A DNA stretch of 64,000 nucleotides from Iodobacter arcticus (GTDB lineage: Bacteria; Pseudomonadota; Gammaproteobacteria; Burkholderiales; Chitinibacteraceae): positions 1 through 64,000 of the forward strand of contig NZ_JBHTBQ010000009.1 in the NCBI RefSeq assembly GCF_042664895.1, written 5' to 3'. The notes under the pieces were generated by a model. The model saw only the letters and a program-made list of their open reading frames with translations. It ran no database searches and had not been told where the DNA came from. The translations under genes and the position numbers were made by a program. Position 1 is the first letter of the stretch; each line of letters starts with the position of its first letter. Shown piece by piece: positions 24,917 through 33,476 of this stretch.

Positions 24917-26461
24917 TTAGCTGGCTTTGCCTTCCTTAGGCAGAGGGGCAATCAGGGGGAAGCAGGCGATAAAGCAAGTGCCTTTGCCTTGTTCGGAGTT
25001 CACAATTAGGGTGCCGCCTAAGGTCTGCGTGACTAAATTAAACACCACATTTAGCCCAAGCCCGCTGCCGCCGCTACCCCGTTTGGTGGTAAAAAAAGGA
25101 TCGAAAATCTTTTTAAGATGCTCGGGAGGTATCCCCGCTCCGTTATCTTCAAAGCGCATGGTCACGCTATTGTCGATTCTTGAAGCATTCAGCGAAATCA
25201 GTCCTTCTTGCCCTTCGCTAAAGGCGTGCGCCAAAGCATTCGTTAGAAAATTAGTAATAATCTGGGAGATCGCACCCGGATAGCCGTCCAGATCGATTTT
25301 TTCTGTGCAGCTGGTTTCAATGCGCACCGAGGTGCGTTTGAGGGTGGGCTTTAAACTCATAATCACTTCATCAATATATTCACCCAGCTCAAAAGTTCGT
25401 CTGGCTTCTGATGTTTGATCGACAGCCACTTGTTTAAAACTCTGAATCAGTTGGGCGGCGCGTTCGGCATTGGCAAGGATCAGGCGGCTGGATTCAACGG
25501 CCATTTCGGAATAGCGCATGACTTCTGATTTTTTGATGGCGCCTGCGTCCAAGCTGGCTTTAAATGCTTGCGTGTCTTCAAATAAGACCGAGGCACTGGT
25601 GAGGATCACGCCAACAGGCGTGTTGACTTCATGGGCAACGCCTGCCACCAACCCGCCTAAAGACGCCATTTTTTCTGCTTGAACCAGATTGTTTTTGGTT
25701 TCGCTCAATTGTTTAAATGCGCTTTCGGTTAAATCCCGGGTAAGGCGCATTGCGAGCTCTGCCGCTTTGCGGTTTTCTAGGTCAGTACACAGCCTGCGGG
25801 TAATGCTATGAACTGCATCGGCTACATCGGCAAATTCGTCCTTGCTGGTATGGGCGAGTTTGATATCGTTTAAATTAAAGTCTTTGGCATCTGCCGCATG
25901 AATCAGTGCCTCTCTAAGCTGCCCCAACGGACGGATGACAACCAGCAGCAGGCTGTGAGAAAGCGCCATAAAAAGTAGTAAGTCGAGCAGTACCACTTCA
26001 ATAATCTTGGCCATGACAATTTGCTTTAAGCGGGCGGCTATTTTTTCGCGCGAAAAAACATACACCACCTTGCCCATGGGTTTGGATACTTCGTTGGCCG
26101 GATAATAAATCGGGAAAGTTTGGGCATTGGGCGGCACGATACTTTGGCGTACCTCGCTCATTTCTCCCTGATTATTAATACGGCCGTCGACTTGTTCTTC
26201 GTTGTTATAGACCAGCAGCAGGGCCAGATCGGCTGATTGCATTTCTGCTTCAACCACCAAGCCTAATTGGGTGCTGTCAAAATTCCAGAGAATGCCGGGC
26301 AGTACGGTTTGCAGGCGTTTTTGCAATGCCATGGCAGACAGATGCATATTGTTTTCTAGTTCTTGCTGCGTTTGCCAATAGGAAATCATGCCAGAAGTCG
26401 CTAAAAATAGCGTCACGATGGCCAAAAAAATAATATTCAGTCGGGAGCGTATGCTGTGCAT
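24917..26461 (-). CDS. Membrane sensor histidine kinase
   Basis: A 514-residue kinase: TM1 (about 8-27), a periplasmic sensor region, TM2 (about 155-178), a HAMP linker, then the HisKA phosphoacceptor VAGVAHEVNTPVGVI (His about 268) and an HATPase domain with QIITNFLTNALAHAF (N box), FEDNGAGIPPEHL (G1), FFTTKRG and GSGLGLNVV (G2). The Thr-Pro after the H box is typical of the HisKA_7TM-like or NtrB-like group. No response regulator is adjacent, so it is an orphan kinase. The input signal is unknown. Confidence 0.9.
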   Translation of the reverse strand: MHSIRSRLNIIFLAIVTLFLATSGMISYWQTQQELENNMHLSAMALQKRLQTVLPGILWNFDSTQLGLVVEAEMQSADLALLLVYNNEEQVDGRINNQGEMSEVRQSIVPPNAQTFPIYYPANEVSKPMGKVVYVFSREKIAARLKQIVMAKIIEVVLLDLLLFMALSHSLLLVVIRPLGQLREALIHAADAKDFNLNDIKLAHTSKDEFADVADAVHSITRRLCTDLENRKAAELAMRLTRDLTESAFKQLSETKNNLVQAEKMASLGGLVAGVAHEVNTPVGVILTSASVLFEDTQAFKASLDAGAIKKSEVMRYSEMAVESSRLILANAERAAQLIQSFKQVAVDQTSEARRTFELGEYIDEVIMSLKPTLKRTSVRIETSCTEKIDLDGYPGAISQIITNFLTNALAHAFSEGQEGLISLNASRIDNSVTMRFEDNGAGIPPEHLKKIFDPFFTTKRGSGGSGLGLNVVFNLVTQTLGGTLIVNSEQGKGTCFIACFPLIAPLPKEGKAS

Positions 26462-26684
26462 GCGTTTTCAGGGAATAAGTGTTTGCTTAACAATAGCTCG
26501 CAATGTAATTAAAGGGCAAGTTAAGTCATATGCCGATTGAGCTTCAGCAAAGGGGAGTGTAAGTGCTTGAGTAAAGGCTTTACACGATGGGTTTCCTCTT
26601 TGTGCAGTGTGTACGGCGAGGAAATCCGGATGCTGAGGATGATCATGCTGTGCCTGAATTGCTTTGGCTAGGCTGAGCCGCTTG

Positions 26685-27350
26685 CTAGTTTTTGCGTGTC
26701 AGATAAAACGCATCATCAAAAGTGCTCACCCACTGTGGCCGCCAGATCACCAGTAAAGACATATAAATACCGCAGCTAAAGCCCTCGGGCCAGCCCATTA
26801 GAAAGTAATAGGGAAGTTGCTCGCTCATTAAAAAATCCAGCGGATAAGCGCCGCTTGCAGCCAGCAGGCCACAAGTAAGCAAGCCTACCGACCACATGGT
26901 GAGCGTGCTGGCGGCAAAGCAATTTACAAAAATATAAATAAAGTAATTGGCGGGTAAAGTACGCTGCGCCCAAGTAAATAAATACTGAGTGAGCGTCACG
27001 GGTATAAAAGCCACAATCAGCCACGCTAGCCCAAAGCTGCCCCAGTCTGCATGGCCGTAAGCGGTATCGGCGGCGAGCACGGCGGCAAGGCCCAGCAGCG
27101 CTTTATCTCGCCCTGCAATCATGGTGAGCGCACTTGCGCCAAGCAGGTGAAACGATAGGCCGGGCTGAATACTGGCTTTCATTTGCCAGAAGCCTAAAAC
27201 AAAAACACTCGCGCCAAACCAGCCGGTGATGCGTTCCTGGCTAAGGGCAAACCAAGGAATGCGCACGGCGGCATGCAAGATCAGCAAGCTACTGAGTAAG
27301 GCAGAACTCAGTAGCAGCCCGTTTGCAAATGGCGCGGCAATCAGGTTCAT
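26685..27350 (-). CDS. CbiM-like energy-coupling-factor membrane protein
   Basis: A 221-residue integral membrane protein with about six helices and the pattern of the CbiM/ECF substrate-binding family (FHLLGASALTMIAG in the second helix; the final GWPEGFSCGIYMSLLV). Members bind Ni2+, Co2+ or unknown ligands. The N-terminal metal-binding motif of true CbiM (MHIP) is absent, so substrate is uncertain. It overlaps the preceding hydrolase gene by 4 bp, so they are translationally coupled. No ATPase partner is nearby. Confidence 0.7.
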   Translation of the reverse strand: MNLIAAPFANGLLLSSALLSSLLILHAAVRIPWFALSQERITGWFGASVFVLGFWQMKASIQPGLSFHLLGASALTMIAGRDKALLGLAAVLAADTAYGHADWGSFGLAWLIVAFIPVTLTQYLFTWAQRTLPANYFIYIFVNCFAASTLTMWSVGLLTCGLLAASGAYPLDFLMSEQLPYYFLMGWPEGFSCGIYMSLLVIWRPQWVSTFDDAFYLTRKN

Positions 27351-27991
27351 CTATGAAGCCATTCTTTATTCACCCAATCGCCAAGCTGGGTGAGCTTGCC
27401 GTGGAAGTAATGGCCAACGCCGGGGAAGACGACGACCGGCAGCGATTGCGGTCTGGCCCAGTTCAGTACGGTGTCTAAGCTAATGACTTCGTCTTCTTCG
27501 CCGTGAATCAGCAGCGTTTTGCCGACAGGTACTTCGGGGAAGTTATGGCGGCTGACTGCGGGGCCAATCAGAATCAGGCCTTCTACTGCATCACTGCCAA
27601 GGCGCTGGCAGAGCTGGCTTTGCACAAAGGTGCCGAAGGAAAATCCCGCCAATGTCAGGCGGCTTAGCGCGGGGTGCTCGCTTCTGGCAAAAGCCAGTAT
27701 GGCGGCCATATCATCGACTTCACCGACGCCATTTTCAAAAGCGCCCGCTGAATTGCCCACGCCACGCAAATTAGGGCAGTAAGCCACATAGCCTAAGCGG
27801 CTGAGTGTTTTAGCGAGGGTATGCACAATTTTATTGCTAAACGTGCCGCCTTCGGTGGGATTGGGGTGGGCGACTAGCACAATACCAACGGTTGTTTCGA
27901 GGGCAGAAGACAGCCTTAGGCATTCCAGTGTGCCCACTGGGCCATTGATTTCAATCAGTTCAAAAGAAGGGGCTTTGCGGGGAGTGCTCAT
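27347..27991 (-). CDS. Alpha/beta hydrolase of the COG2945 type
   Basis: A 214-residue alpha/beta hydrolase. The nucleophile elbow is GFSFGTF (Ser about 115), with an oxyanion-region HPNPTEGGTFSNKIV and a final GHYFHGKLTQLGDWV that gives the catalytic His; an Asp lies near GEEDEVISL. The family hydrolyses esters or related bonds; substrate unknown. It is the first gene of a two-gene unit with the CbiM-like membrane protein. Confidence 0.82.
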   Translation of the reverse strand: MSTPRKAPSFELIEINGPVGTLECLRLSSALETTVGIVLVAHPNPTEGGTFSNKIVHTLAKTLSRLGYVAYCPNLRGVGNSAGAFENGVGEVDDMAAILAFARSEHPALSRLTLAGFSFGTFVQSQLCQRLGSDAVEGLILIGPAVSRHNFPEVPVGKTLLIHGEEDEVISLDTVLNWARPQSLPVVVFPGVGHYFHGKLTQLGDWVNKEWLHR

Positions 27992-28083
27992 GGGCTGTGG
28001 CGTGCCAGGTAATTAGATTGAAAAGTACGGCTGCCCTATGCGCATCAACTTAAGCCAAAATCATAGCAAAAAAGCTGATTTTT

Positions 28084-28154
28084 ATAGGGTGTGCAAGTCG
28101 TTTTTCTTGCGCACCGTTTTGTCGTAACAAGGACTGCGTCGTTGTACACCCTAT
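28084..28154. repeat. TAGGGTGTGCAAGTCG inverted repeat (copy of the inner glmS-upstream element)
   Basis: TATAGGGTGTGCAAGTCG and CGTCGTTGTACACCCTATA bound a 71-bp palindrome whose core repeats CTTGCGCACCGTT from the element at 4147-4219. It lies between the hydrolase and the ferredoxin gene. Confidence 0.6.
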
Positions 28155-28208
28155 AACTGCCGGTTCATCTTATGACAAGGGATTAACTTGGAGCATGCCG
28201 AAAACGGC

Positions 28209-28520
28209 TTAAATTTTTAAACGCTCAACGATGCGGCCATTAACGATATGCTCGTCGATAATCTCGTCGATATCGCTTTTATCGATATAGGTATACCAAA
28301 CTGCTTCTGGGTAAACGACCAGTACAGGGCCTTCTTCACAGCGCTCCAGACAGCCTGCTTTATTAATCCGTACTTTGCCCGGCTGGCTTAGCCCTAGTTT
28401 TTTGATGCGGCCTTTGGCGTGTTCCCACATCTCAACTGCGCCGCAGCTGGCGCAGCTCTGGCGCTCACCCGGCTCGCGCTGGTTCAGGCAAAAAAATACG
28501 TGGTGCTGATAGTGGCTCAT
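28209..28520 (-). CDS. (2Fe-2S) ferredoxin domain protein, thioredoxin-fold type
   Basis: A 103-residue protein matching stand-alone thioredoxin-like [2Fe-2S] ferredoxins: FFCLNQREPGERQSCASCGA supplies the first cysteines, and NKAGCLERCEEGPVLVVYPE the later pair. Expected ligands are Cys at about 9, 22, 61 and 65. Role is electron transfer; partner unknown. It is the last host gene before the prophage, whose end lies 176 bp upstream of its start. Any promoter further upstream may have been separated by the insertion. Confidence 0.85.
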   Translation of the reverse strand: MSHYQHHVFFCLNQREPGERQSCASCGAVEMWEHAKGRIKKLGLSQPGKVRINKAGCLERCEEGPVLVVYPEAVWYTYIDKSDIDEIIDEHIVNGRIVERLKI

Positions 28521-28695
28521 TGTGGCCTCGATATTAGGAAGTGGAAATTTATCTTAGGTCGGGACTTACCTGAGGGCTTTTCAATATTGCTCGCGGGTTT
28601 CACTCTATAAGCGCTAAGCAAATTATTTGTTATTAGCAAGCAGCAAAAAATCATAATAACCCCGCTCGTAGCATAGGGCTTTTTAAAGTCCCCTT

Positions 28696-28740
28696 TGAAG
28701 CGCGGCGCGAAAAATGTGGGGTGTTGTGCGCGATAAATGG
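28696..28740 (-). other. Mu-right-end-like prophage terminus
   Basis: TGAAGCGCGGCGCGAAAAA starts at 28696 and is followed by CGATAAATG at 28731. The right end of Mu begins TGAAGCGGCGCACGAAAAA and has CGATAAATG at a similar distance. The likely host duplication is the 5 bp before it (28691-28695, CCCTT); the matching copy would be at the other end. The 28741-28788 stretch is non-coding. Confidence 0.75.
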
Positions 28741-28785
28741 CTTGGCTGCATTTTCCATCATTTGAAAAAGAATTTCATGTTTATC

Positions 28786-28814
28786 AGCAAAGGGGCCAAA
28801 TGGCCCCTTTGCTT
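28786..28814 (-). terminator. Terminator of the prophage late operon
   Basis: AAAGGGGCC and GGCCCCTTT with a 4-nt loop lie just after the stop of the methylase gene. A second A/T-rich side makes it usable as an intrinsic terminator between phage late genes and the phage end. Confidence 0.7.
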
Positions 28815-28821
28815 TTGGGGC

Positions 28822-29598
28822 TTAGAAGTTACGGATGATCAGCTCGCCTGATTTATCTTTGCTTCTGCCTTTACCGCCGACCGTGTAGTTAATCTCTACC
28901 CGTTCTATCGCCAGCCCATTAAATACCTCACGCATCTCTGGGATATCGTTGACGGAGATGATCATGTGGCCAGTGATCGATTTGGCCAACTCGGCCATGC
29001 GCTGGTATTCGTGTAGGCCGAACTCTACGCCGTAGCCTGCGGTGCCCCAATACGGTGGGTCACAATAGAATAGCGTGTGTTCCCGGTCGTACTTCTTAAT
29101 GCACGCTGCCCAATCCAGATTCTCTATATAAGTACGGCTTAAGCGTAAATGAGCCGCTGATAGATCTTCTTCCAGCCTTAGCAGATTCAGCCTTGGCGGC
29201 GTCGTGGTGGCGGTACCGAAAGTCTGGCCATCTACTTTGCCGCCGAAGGCCATCTTCTGCAGGTAAAAGAAACGTGCAGCCCGCTGAATATCGGTCAGCG
29301 TTTCTTCAGGGGTAATCTGCAGCCATTTAAAGATCTGTCTTGAAGTCAGCGCCCACTTAAACTGCCGGACAAACTCCTCAAGATGATGCCGCACAATTCT
29401 ATATAGATTTACCAACTCGCCATTTACGTCGTTGATGACTTCGACTTTGACTGGCGCTTTTAAAAAGTACAGCGCGGCCGCACCGCAAAATGGTTCTACA
29501 TAGCATGAGTGCTCAGGGAATAAAGGCAGGATGTGTTTCGCTAATCTGCGCTTCCCACCCATCCACGGCACAATCGGTGTTGTATTTAATTGCAACAT
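28822..29598 (-). CDS. Phage DNA adenine methylase (D12 class)
   Basis: A 258-residue SAM-dependent N6-adenine methyltransferase of the Dam/D12 type: VPWMGGKRRLAKHI, YVEPFCGAAALYF (SAM loop), INDVNGELVNLYRIV and the catalytic FYCDPPYW. It probably protects phage DNA or the lysogen from restriction. It is the last gene before the phage end, the position of the DNA-modification gene mom in Mu. The start at 29598 follows GAAAGAGG; an in-frame TTG two codons earlier is possible. The 140-bp leader is highly structured. Recognition sequence cannot be read from the protein. Confidence 0.9.
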   Translation of the reverse strand: MLQLNTTPIVPWMGGKRRLAKHILPLFPEHSCYVEPFCGAAALYFLKAPVKVEVINDVNGELVNLYRIVRHHLEEFVRQFKWALTSRQIFKWLQITPEETLTDIQRAARFFYLQKMAFGGKVDGQTFGTATTTPPRLNLLRLEEDLSAAHLRLSRTYIENLDWAACIKKYDREHTLFYCDPPYWGTAGYGVEFGLHEYQRMAELAKSITGHMIISVNDIPEMREVFNGLAIERVEINYTVGGKGRSKDKSGELIIRNF

Positions 29599-29600
29599 CT

Positions 29601-29735
29601 GCAAGCCTCTTTCATATAGTGAAAAAACCCGTTACGCTTGCCTTTCCGTAGCTACGGTTAGGCAGTCTTGGGTTGACTTGCAGGCATATTCTGCGGGTTA
29701 GCTGGCCAGTCGGGTGCTCGAACACCCGGCTGGTC
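29601..29735 (-). promoter_or_regulatory. Structured leader of the phage methylase gene
   Basis: On the minus strand a hairpin GGCCAGTCGGGTG / CACCCGGCTGGTC-type stem (29704-29735) is followed by a larger fold closed by AACCCG (29694-29699) and CGGGTT (29626-29631), enclosing TGCCTaaCCGTAGCTACGGaaAGGCA-type nested arms (29639-29664). CTGCAAG (about 29678-29684) can also pair with CTTGCAG immediately before the start codon. These alternatives could hide the ribosome site. In Mu, mom is under translational control through RNA structure, so a parallel is plausible. Confidence 0.45.
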
Positions 29736-29747
29736 GCTGTCTTCAAA

Positions 29748-30161
29748 CTACTGCACTACGCCTGTTAAGATTTGCTGAGTGCGTGCTGCAGTAATCAAAC
29801 CTTTCTCTTCCAAATAAGCCAACGCATAGCGTGTTGATTGCAGGCTCAAATTAATATGCGTGATGCGCGGGTCTTCAACGATGCTCATAAAGTCTTTGAC
29901 CATTGGATCAGTGGCTCTCAACTGCTCAATCGCCACGCGCTCATTGGGATGAAAGAGCAACTTGAATTCAATCGGCGACAGGGTGGGAGCGGCGGGGAGT
30001 GGCGGCAGGGGGTGATGAAACGTGCTGCCATCATAGAGATCTCCGAGTGATACCGTGCTGCCTTCAGCCAGCTCGACCGTATACTCTAAACCCGTCATTT
30101 CCTCACCAGCGCTGGCCGCGATATGGTCAACACGCCCCGCCCGAATATATGCGTAATTCAT
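29748..30161 (-). CDS. Phage tail-fibre-associated protein (putative chaperone)
   Basis: A 137-residue protein directly downstream of the large tail fibre gene. The N-terminal half is beta-rich with an acidic TVELAEGSTVSLGDLYDG stretch; a Pro-rich linker (HHPLPPLPAAPTL) leads to a helical C-terminal half with FKLLFHPNERVAIEQLRATDP. Helical halves of this type occur in phage proteins placed after tail fibre genes and often act as fibre-assembly factors. Assignment rests on position and pattern. Ribosome site GGAG precedes the ATG at 30161. Confidence 0.5.
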   Translation of the reverse strand: MNYAYIRAGRVDHIAASAGEEMTGLEYTVELAEGSTVSLGDLYDGSTFHHPLPPLPAAPTLSPIEFKLLFHPNERVAIEQLRATDPMVKDFMSIVEDPRITHINLSLQSTRYALAYLEEKGLITAARTQQILTGVVQ

Positions 30162-30171
30162 TGCCTACTCC

Positions 30172-31941
30172 CTATGCAAATTCAAAACTGATGTAACCGC
30201 GTGATGGCTCAAACGCATGGCTTGAAAAAGTGGTTAGATTGGTATTTGCAATGGTTAAACCCGCCGAGTACGCCAACACTTCGCCGGGGGTAACACTGAT
30301 TTTGTGCCTGACCACACCCTCACCGCCGCCACCACCTATGGTGGCCGGTGTACTGTGTGCGCCCCCTGCGCCTGCGCCTACGGGTTTTACCGGTGAGGTG
30401 CTGGTGGCCAGCAAGAAATTGGTAGCGGGAGCAAAAAGAGAAGCGCCGCCTTGGCTGTTATTTGCGCGCCCGGCCCCGCCTGACACCTTGTAACCGTAAC
30501 TGGCGACACCCCCCAGATGAGGCATATCCACTGGCCGCGCTTCCACACCAGAAGTGGTGCCGGGTTGCACGCCATTTGAGCCATAAACGTCCACGCCGGG
30601 ATTACCCGTTGTAGAGCCGCCAAAGCCATTGGACAGCCCCCCGGCCAGCGTCAAGACCTCGCTATTGTTGGATGTACGAATAACGCGCAATGCGCCGCCG
30701 TCATTACTAGTAGAGAATTGTGCGGCGGCTCCATAGACAGGGTCTGGGAAAATCCATCCGTACCCTGAGCCAGCAACGGTAGCAAGCACCCCGTTCGGAA
30801 CATTCGCAATCAGCGTAATCATGCCTGGAGCTGAAAATGGATTCTGAGTCCACGTACTACCATTATCGCTGGTATAGAGAGTGTAACCTGATGCTATGGC
30901 CACCCATTTATTGACGCGAGTGCAGTACGTGACCTTACCCGTCTCAGTCCATGACAGCCCTGCCTGAGCACCGCTGGTCCAGGTGATCCCGTCTGTAGTT
31001 TGTGTAGAAACGCCATTCCCGACACACACAAAGCGCCCGCCCGCAAATCTGATCCCATGAATGCTGGCCACATTACTGGTGCGAGCGGTCCAAGGGCCGG
31101 TGATACTTGTAGCGGTGTAAATTGAGCCGTCGGTACACGCATAGACGTAAATGCCATTTCCGTAAGCCATGCCAGCAGGCGTTTTATTGCTAGCTGCATC
31201 CACAACAACTACGGGCCAACCATCCCCGCCAAGGATTGAGACTGTTGCGTCCTTATAATAGAAGCAAGTTTTGTTTATGCCACCTGTCGCAGATGCTACA
31301 AAGAAACCATTCACATAATCTATCTTGTCCAGTGTTGTGGAGTTTGCGTAATTCACGGCACCTTCAGAAAGACCAAATCCATTCCAAATACCAATCCGCT
31401 GACTCGTATTACTGATATACGCAACACGGTGATCCACCATAGCGGTGTATTCATCTGCAGGGCGCACGGCCATTGAACGCTGGCCATTTTTAATAAACGT
31501 CGTGTTCTGCCAAGTGTTGCCATAATCAACACTAAAATATGAGCCGATCGTGCCACCAATAAAAATGAAACCGTCATCGCTGACATGGCATTGCTGACCA
31601 CCGGTATTGGCTGCAACAGGAGAGCCTGAGGCACTAAATATCGGCACTTGTTTACGGCCAATAGGGTCATACAAAATGGGATTTGTCGCAGCAGCATCTG
31701 GAGCAGTACCAATCACAATATTTCCAGACTCAGAGCTGCCAAGCAGTGTGCTAACAGGCATATTCACCCCTGTTGCAGCCACTGCCCGCGCCCCAGCTGC
31801 CACCCCGGTAATAAAACAGCTGCTCACACCCGGCGGAACAGTTACCGACCCCACCGGAAATTTAGGGGTGTAGCGGTCCAGCAAACCTGTGCTTGCAGCC
31901 GCAGCGCTGCTCCCTGCCGGGGTTGTTAAGATGCGGGCCAT
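30172..31941 (-). CDS. Phage tail fibre / receptor-binding protein with BNR-like repeats
   Basis: A 589-residue protein. The centre (about 100-400) has repeated sialidase-type Asp-box patterns (FSVDYGNTWQN; TTDGITWTSG; TSDNGSTWTQN), suggesting a beta-propeller. The C-terminal region (about 420-589) is Gly/Ser/Thr-rich with GGAGGAHSTPATIGGGGG, as in trimeric fibre tips or glycine-rich adhesion domains. It is likely to bind the host receptor, perhaps a glycan. The start at 31941 has GGAGG upstream. It lies between a small fibre-linked protein and a possible chaperone, downstream of the P2 H-like fibre gene. Confidence 0.7.
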   Translation of the reverse strand: MARILTTPAGSSAAAASTGLLDRYTPKFPVGSVTVPPGVSSCFITGVAAGARAVAATGVNMPVSTLLGSSESGNIVIGTAPDAAATNPILYDPIGRKQVPIFSASGSPVAANTGGQQCHVSDDGFIFIGGTIGSYFSVDYGNTWQNTTFIKNGQRSMAVRPADEYTAMVDHRVAYISNTSQRIGIWNGFGLSEGAVNYANSTTLDKIDYVNGFFVASATGGINKTCFYYKDATVSILGGDGWPVVVVDAASNKTPAGMAYGNGIYVYACTDGSIYTATSITGPWTARTSNVASIHGIRFAGGRFVCVGNGVSTQTTDGITWTSGAQAGLSWTETGKVTYCTRVNKWVAIASGYTLYTSDNGSTWTQNPFSAPGMITLIANVPNGVLATVAGSGYGWIFPDPVYGAAAQFSTSNDGGALRVIRTSNNSEVLTLAGGLSNGFGGSTTGNPGVDVYGSNGVQPGTTSGVEARPVDMPHLGGVASYGYKVSGGAGRANNSQGGASLFAPATNFLLATSTSPVKPVGAGAGGAHSTPATIGGGGGEGVVRHKISVTPGEVLAYSAGLTIANTNLTTFSSHAFEPSRGYISFEFA

Positions 31942-31942
31942 T

Positions 31943-32260
31943 TTATGCGTCCTCCTCAAAACCACTCACGCGGGCAACCGCGCCGGTGTTATTGCTAAAT
32001 AAAACCACCCGTTCCCCCGTACTCATTGGCTCGCCAGTGAGCTTGTACAGCTGGCCGGGTTTCAGCGTGATATCCGCTTCAATACGGTCCGCGTCAGACG
32101 GGGCGGCATTCATGCCGATATACACCCTAATCAGCACATCCACGCTGCCGTAATTCGCCACATTGATATTCACCGTGCGGATTTTTGCAGCCGGAATGAC
32201 GCCCGTGTCGGTGGAATTATTGGCGGTAAGCAGCCCCGCCCAGAATTTTCCTGATGCCAT
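31943..32260 (-). CDS. Small phage tail-fibre-region protein
   Basis: A 105-residue, beta-rich protein (INVANYGSVDVLIRVYIGMN; LKPGQLYKLTGEPMSTGERV) of unknown function. The pattern suggests a beta-sandwich, as in capping or linker domains of tail fibres. It lies 8 bp after the fibre N-terminal gene and overlaps nothing; the next gene starts 1 bp after its stop. A good ribosome site (GGAGG) precedes the ATG at 32260. Confidence 0.55.
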   Translation of the reverse strand: MASGKFWAGLLTANNSTDTGVIPAAKIRTVNINVANYGSVDVLIRVYIGMNAAPSDADRIEADITLKPGQLYKLTGEPMSTGERVVLFSNNTGAVARVSGFEEDA

Positions 32261-32268
32261 AGAACCTC

Positions 32269-32844
32269 CTAGAAACTAGCAAAAAAGTGACGCCGGGCAC
32301 GGCCAAGCAAAGTGTCTAAATCCGATGTTTTTACATACTCAGGATGGGCTGCGGGGTTTTGCACATGATTAGCAACGGCATTCACAATGGATTGATTGGT
32401 TGCCACAGCCACTGATGGATCTACCGTCAGCTGCACCACCGATGCATTACCCACCTGCAGAATCATGCGCACTACCAGATCGCGGGCGCTGCCCTCTGCA
32501 AGCACCGGCTTATAGGTATCCGGGAAATTGCCAAAGGCAATAAGCTTGCCGCCGCCTTGCCCGCCAATTAGACCGATTTCCCGTACTGTCCAGCCGCCCA
32601 CGGCACTCAACACCACGGCTTCAATCACCAGCCAGTTCGGGTTATTAACATCGGTGGTCACGCTAGAAATCGGTACCCGGTGCACCTCATGCGTCAGCGT
32701 CGTGGCGGATTCGGACGGCGTAACTGCCGCACCATTACCATCGCCTAGGGCAATATGGGTAAAGCTGACATTGGTGCCGCCCGCCTGAGCATTGGTAAAT
32801 TCAGCTGCCCCGATATTGGTTAGCAGCGTATAAAAAGTGCTCAT
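32269..32844 (-). CDS. Phage tail fibre N-terminal / collar protein (P2 gpH-like)
   Basis: A 191-residue protein with the N-terminal tail-fibre pattern of P2 H-type proteins (FTHIALGDGNGAAVTPSESAT; EAVVLSAVGGWTVREIGL), which attaches fibres to the baseplate. It is much shorter than full-length H, and the receptor-binding part is carried by the separate 589-residue downstream protein, so the fibre appears split. It overlaps the tail protein I gene by 4 bp. Confidence 0.8.
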   Translation of the reverse strand: MSTFYTLLTNIGAAEFTNAQAGGTNVSFTHIALGDGNGAAVTPSESATTLTHEVHRVPISSVTTDVNNPNWLVIEAVVLSAVGGWTVREIGLIGGQGGGKLIAFGNFPDTYKPVLAEGSARDLVVRMILQVGNASVVQLTVDPSVAVATNQSIVNAVANHVQNPAAHPEYVKTSDLDTLLGRARRHFFASF

Positions 32845-33476
32845 GATGTCCTCGGGTAAATAGTGATCGTGCCCCAGTCATGCTGGCGAATGGCGGCCAA
32901 GCGTGATGCAGAGGGGGAAGTAATCAGGCTGATTTGATACGGTTGAATCGAGATCGTGTCACCGCCAAAGGTCACTGCCGCTGCCTGCATAGCATTGCGC
33001 GTGGCCAGCGAAACCACCAAGCGCCGCAGGTGAGAGCGGGCGGGCTTGTAGGTATCAATCAGTGCCGTCATTTGCGGGTAAATTTCTGCCGTAACCGGCC
33101 GAGTGCTCACGGTGATATCAATATCAAACTCGGCCCAGTGTGCCCCAGCTGGGCGCTCGATCAGGGTGAGCTGCTCCAAGCCTAGATTGCTGAGTGCCTG
33201 CTTTACCGCCCACGGTGTGCCTTTATAACGATGCAGTTCAATCGCGGACTTGATTAGCTCACGGCGTGACTCATCGCTCAAAGCCGCACTCCAGCCGTGA
33301 TGGCCCATCACATGGAATTGATCGGCTAAAAACGGCAGCACCGAAGGCTCAGCCAGATCGACCAAATTAACCAACACACGCGAGATATCAAGGCCGGTTA
33401 AGCGCTCAGAGAGCTGGGCCAGTGGGCCAAAGCGCGGATCAATTGCGAGGACTGGCGGCGTAGCATTAGCCATCAT
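32841..33476 (-). CDS. Phage tail protein I (P2 gpI family)
   Basis: A 211-residue baseplate protein with the P2 gpI pattern: an N-terminal DISRVLVNLVDLAEPSVLPF, then LADQFHVMGHHGWSAALSDE and RELIKSAIELHRYKGTPWAVKQAL. It connects the baseplate wedge to the fibre protein. It overlaps both neighbours (baseplate J upstream, fibre N-terminal gene downstream), typical of the P2-like baseplate operon. Confidence 0.88.
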   Translation of the reverse strand: MMANATPPVLAIDPRFGPLAQLSERLTGLDISRVLVNLVDLAEPSVLPFLADQFHVMGHHGWSAALSDESRRELIKSAIELHRYKGTPWAVKQALSNLGLEQLTLIERPAGAHWAEFDIDITVSTRPVTAEIYPQMTALIDTYKPARSHLRRLVVSLATRNAMQAAAVTFGGDTISIQPYQISLITSPSASRLAAIRQHDWGTITIYPRTS

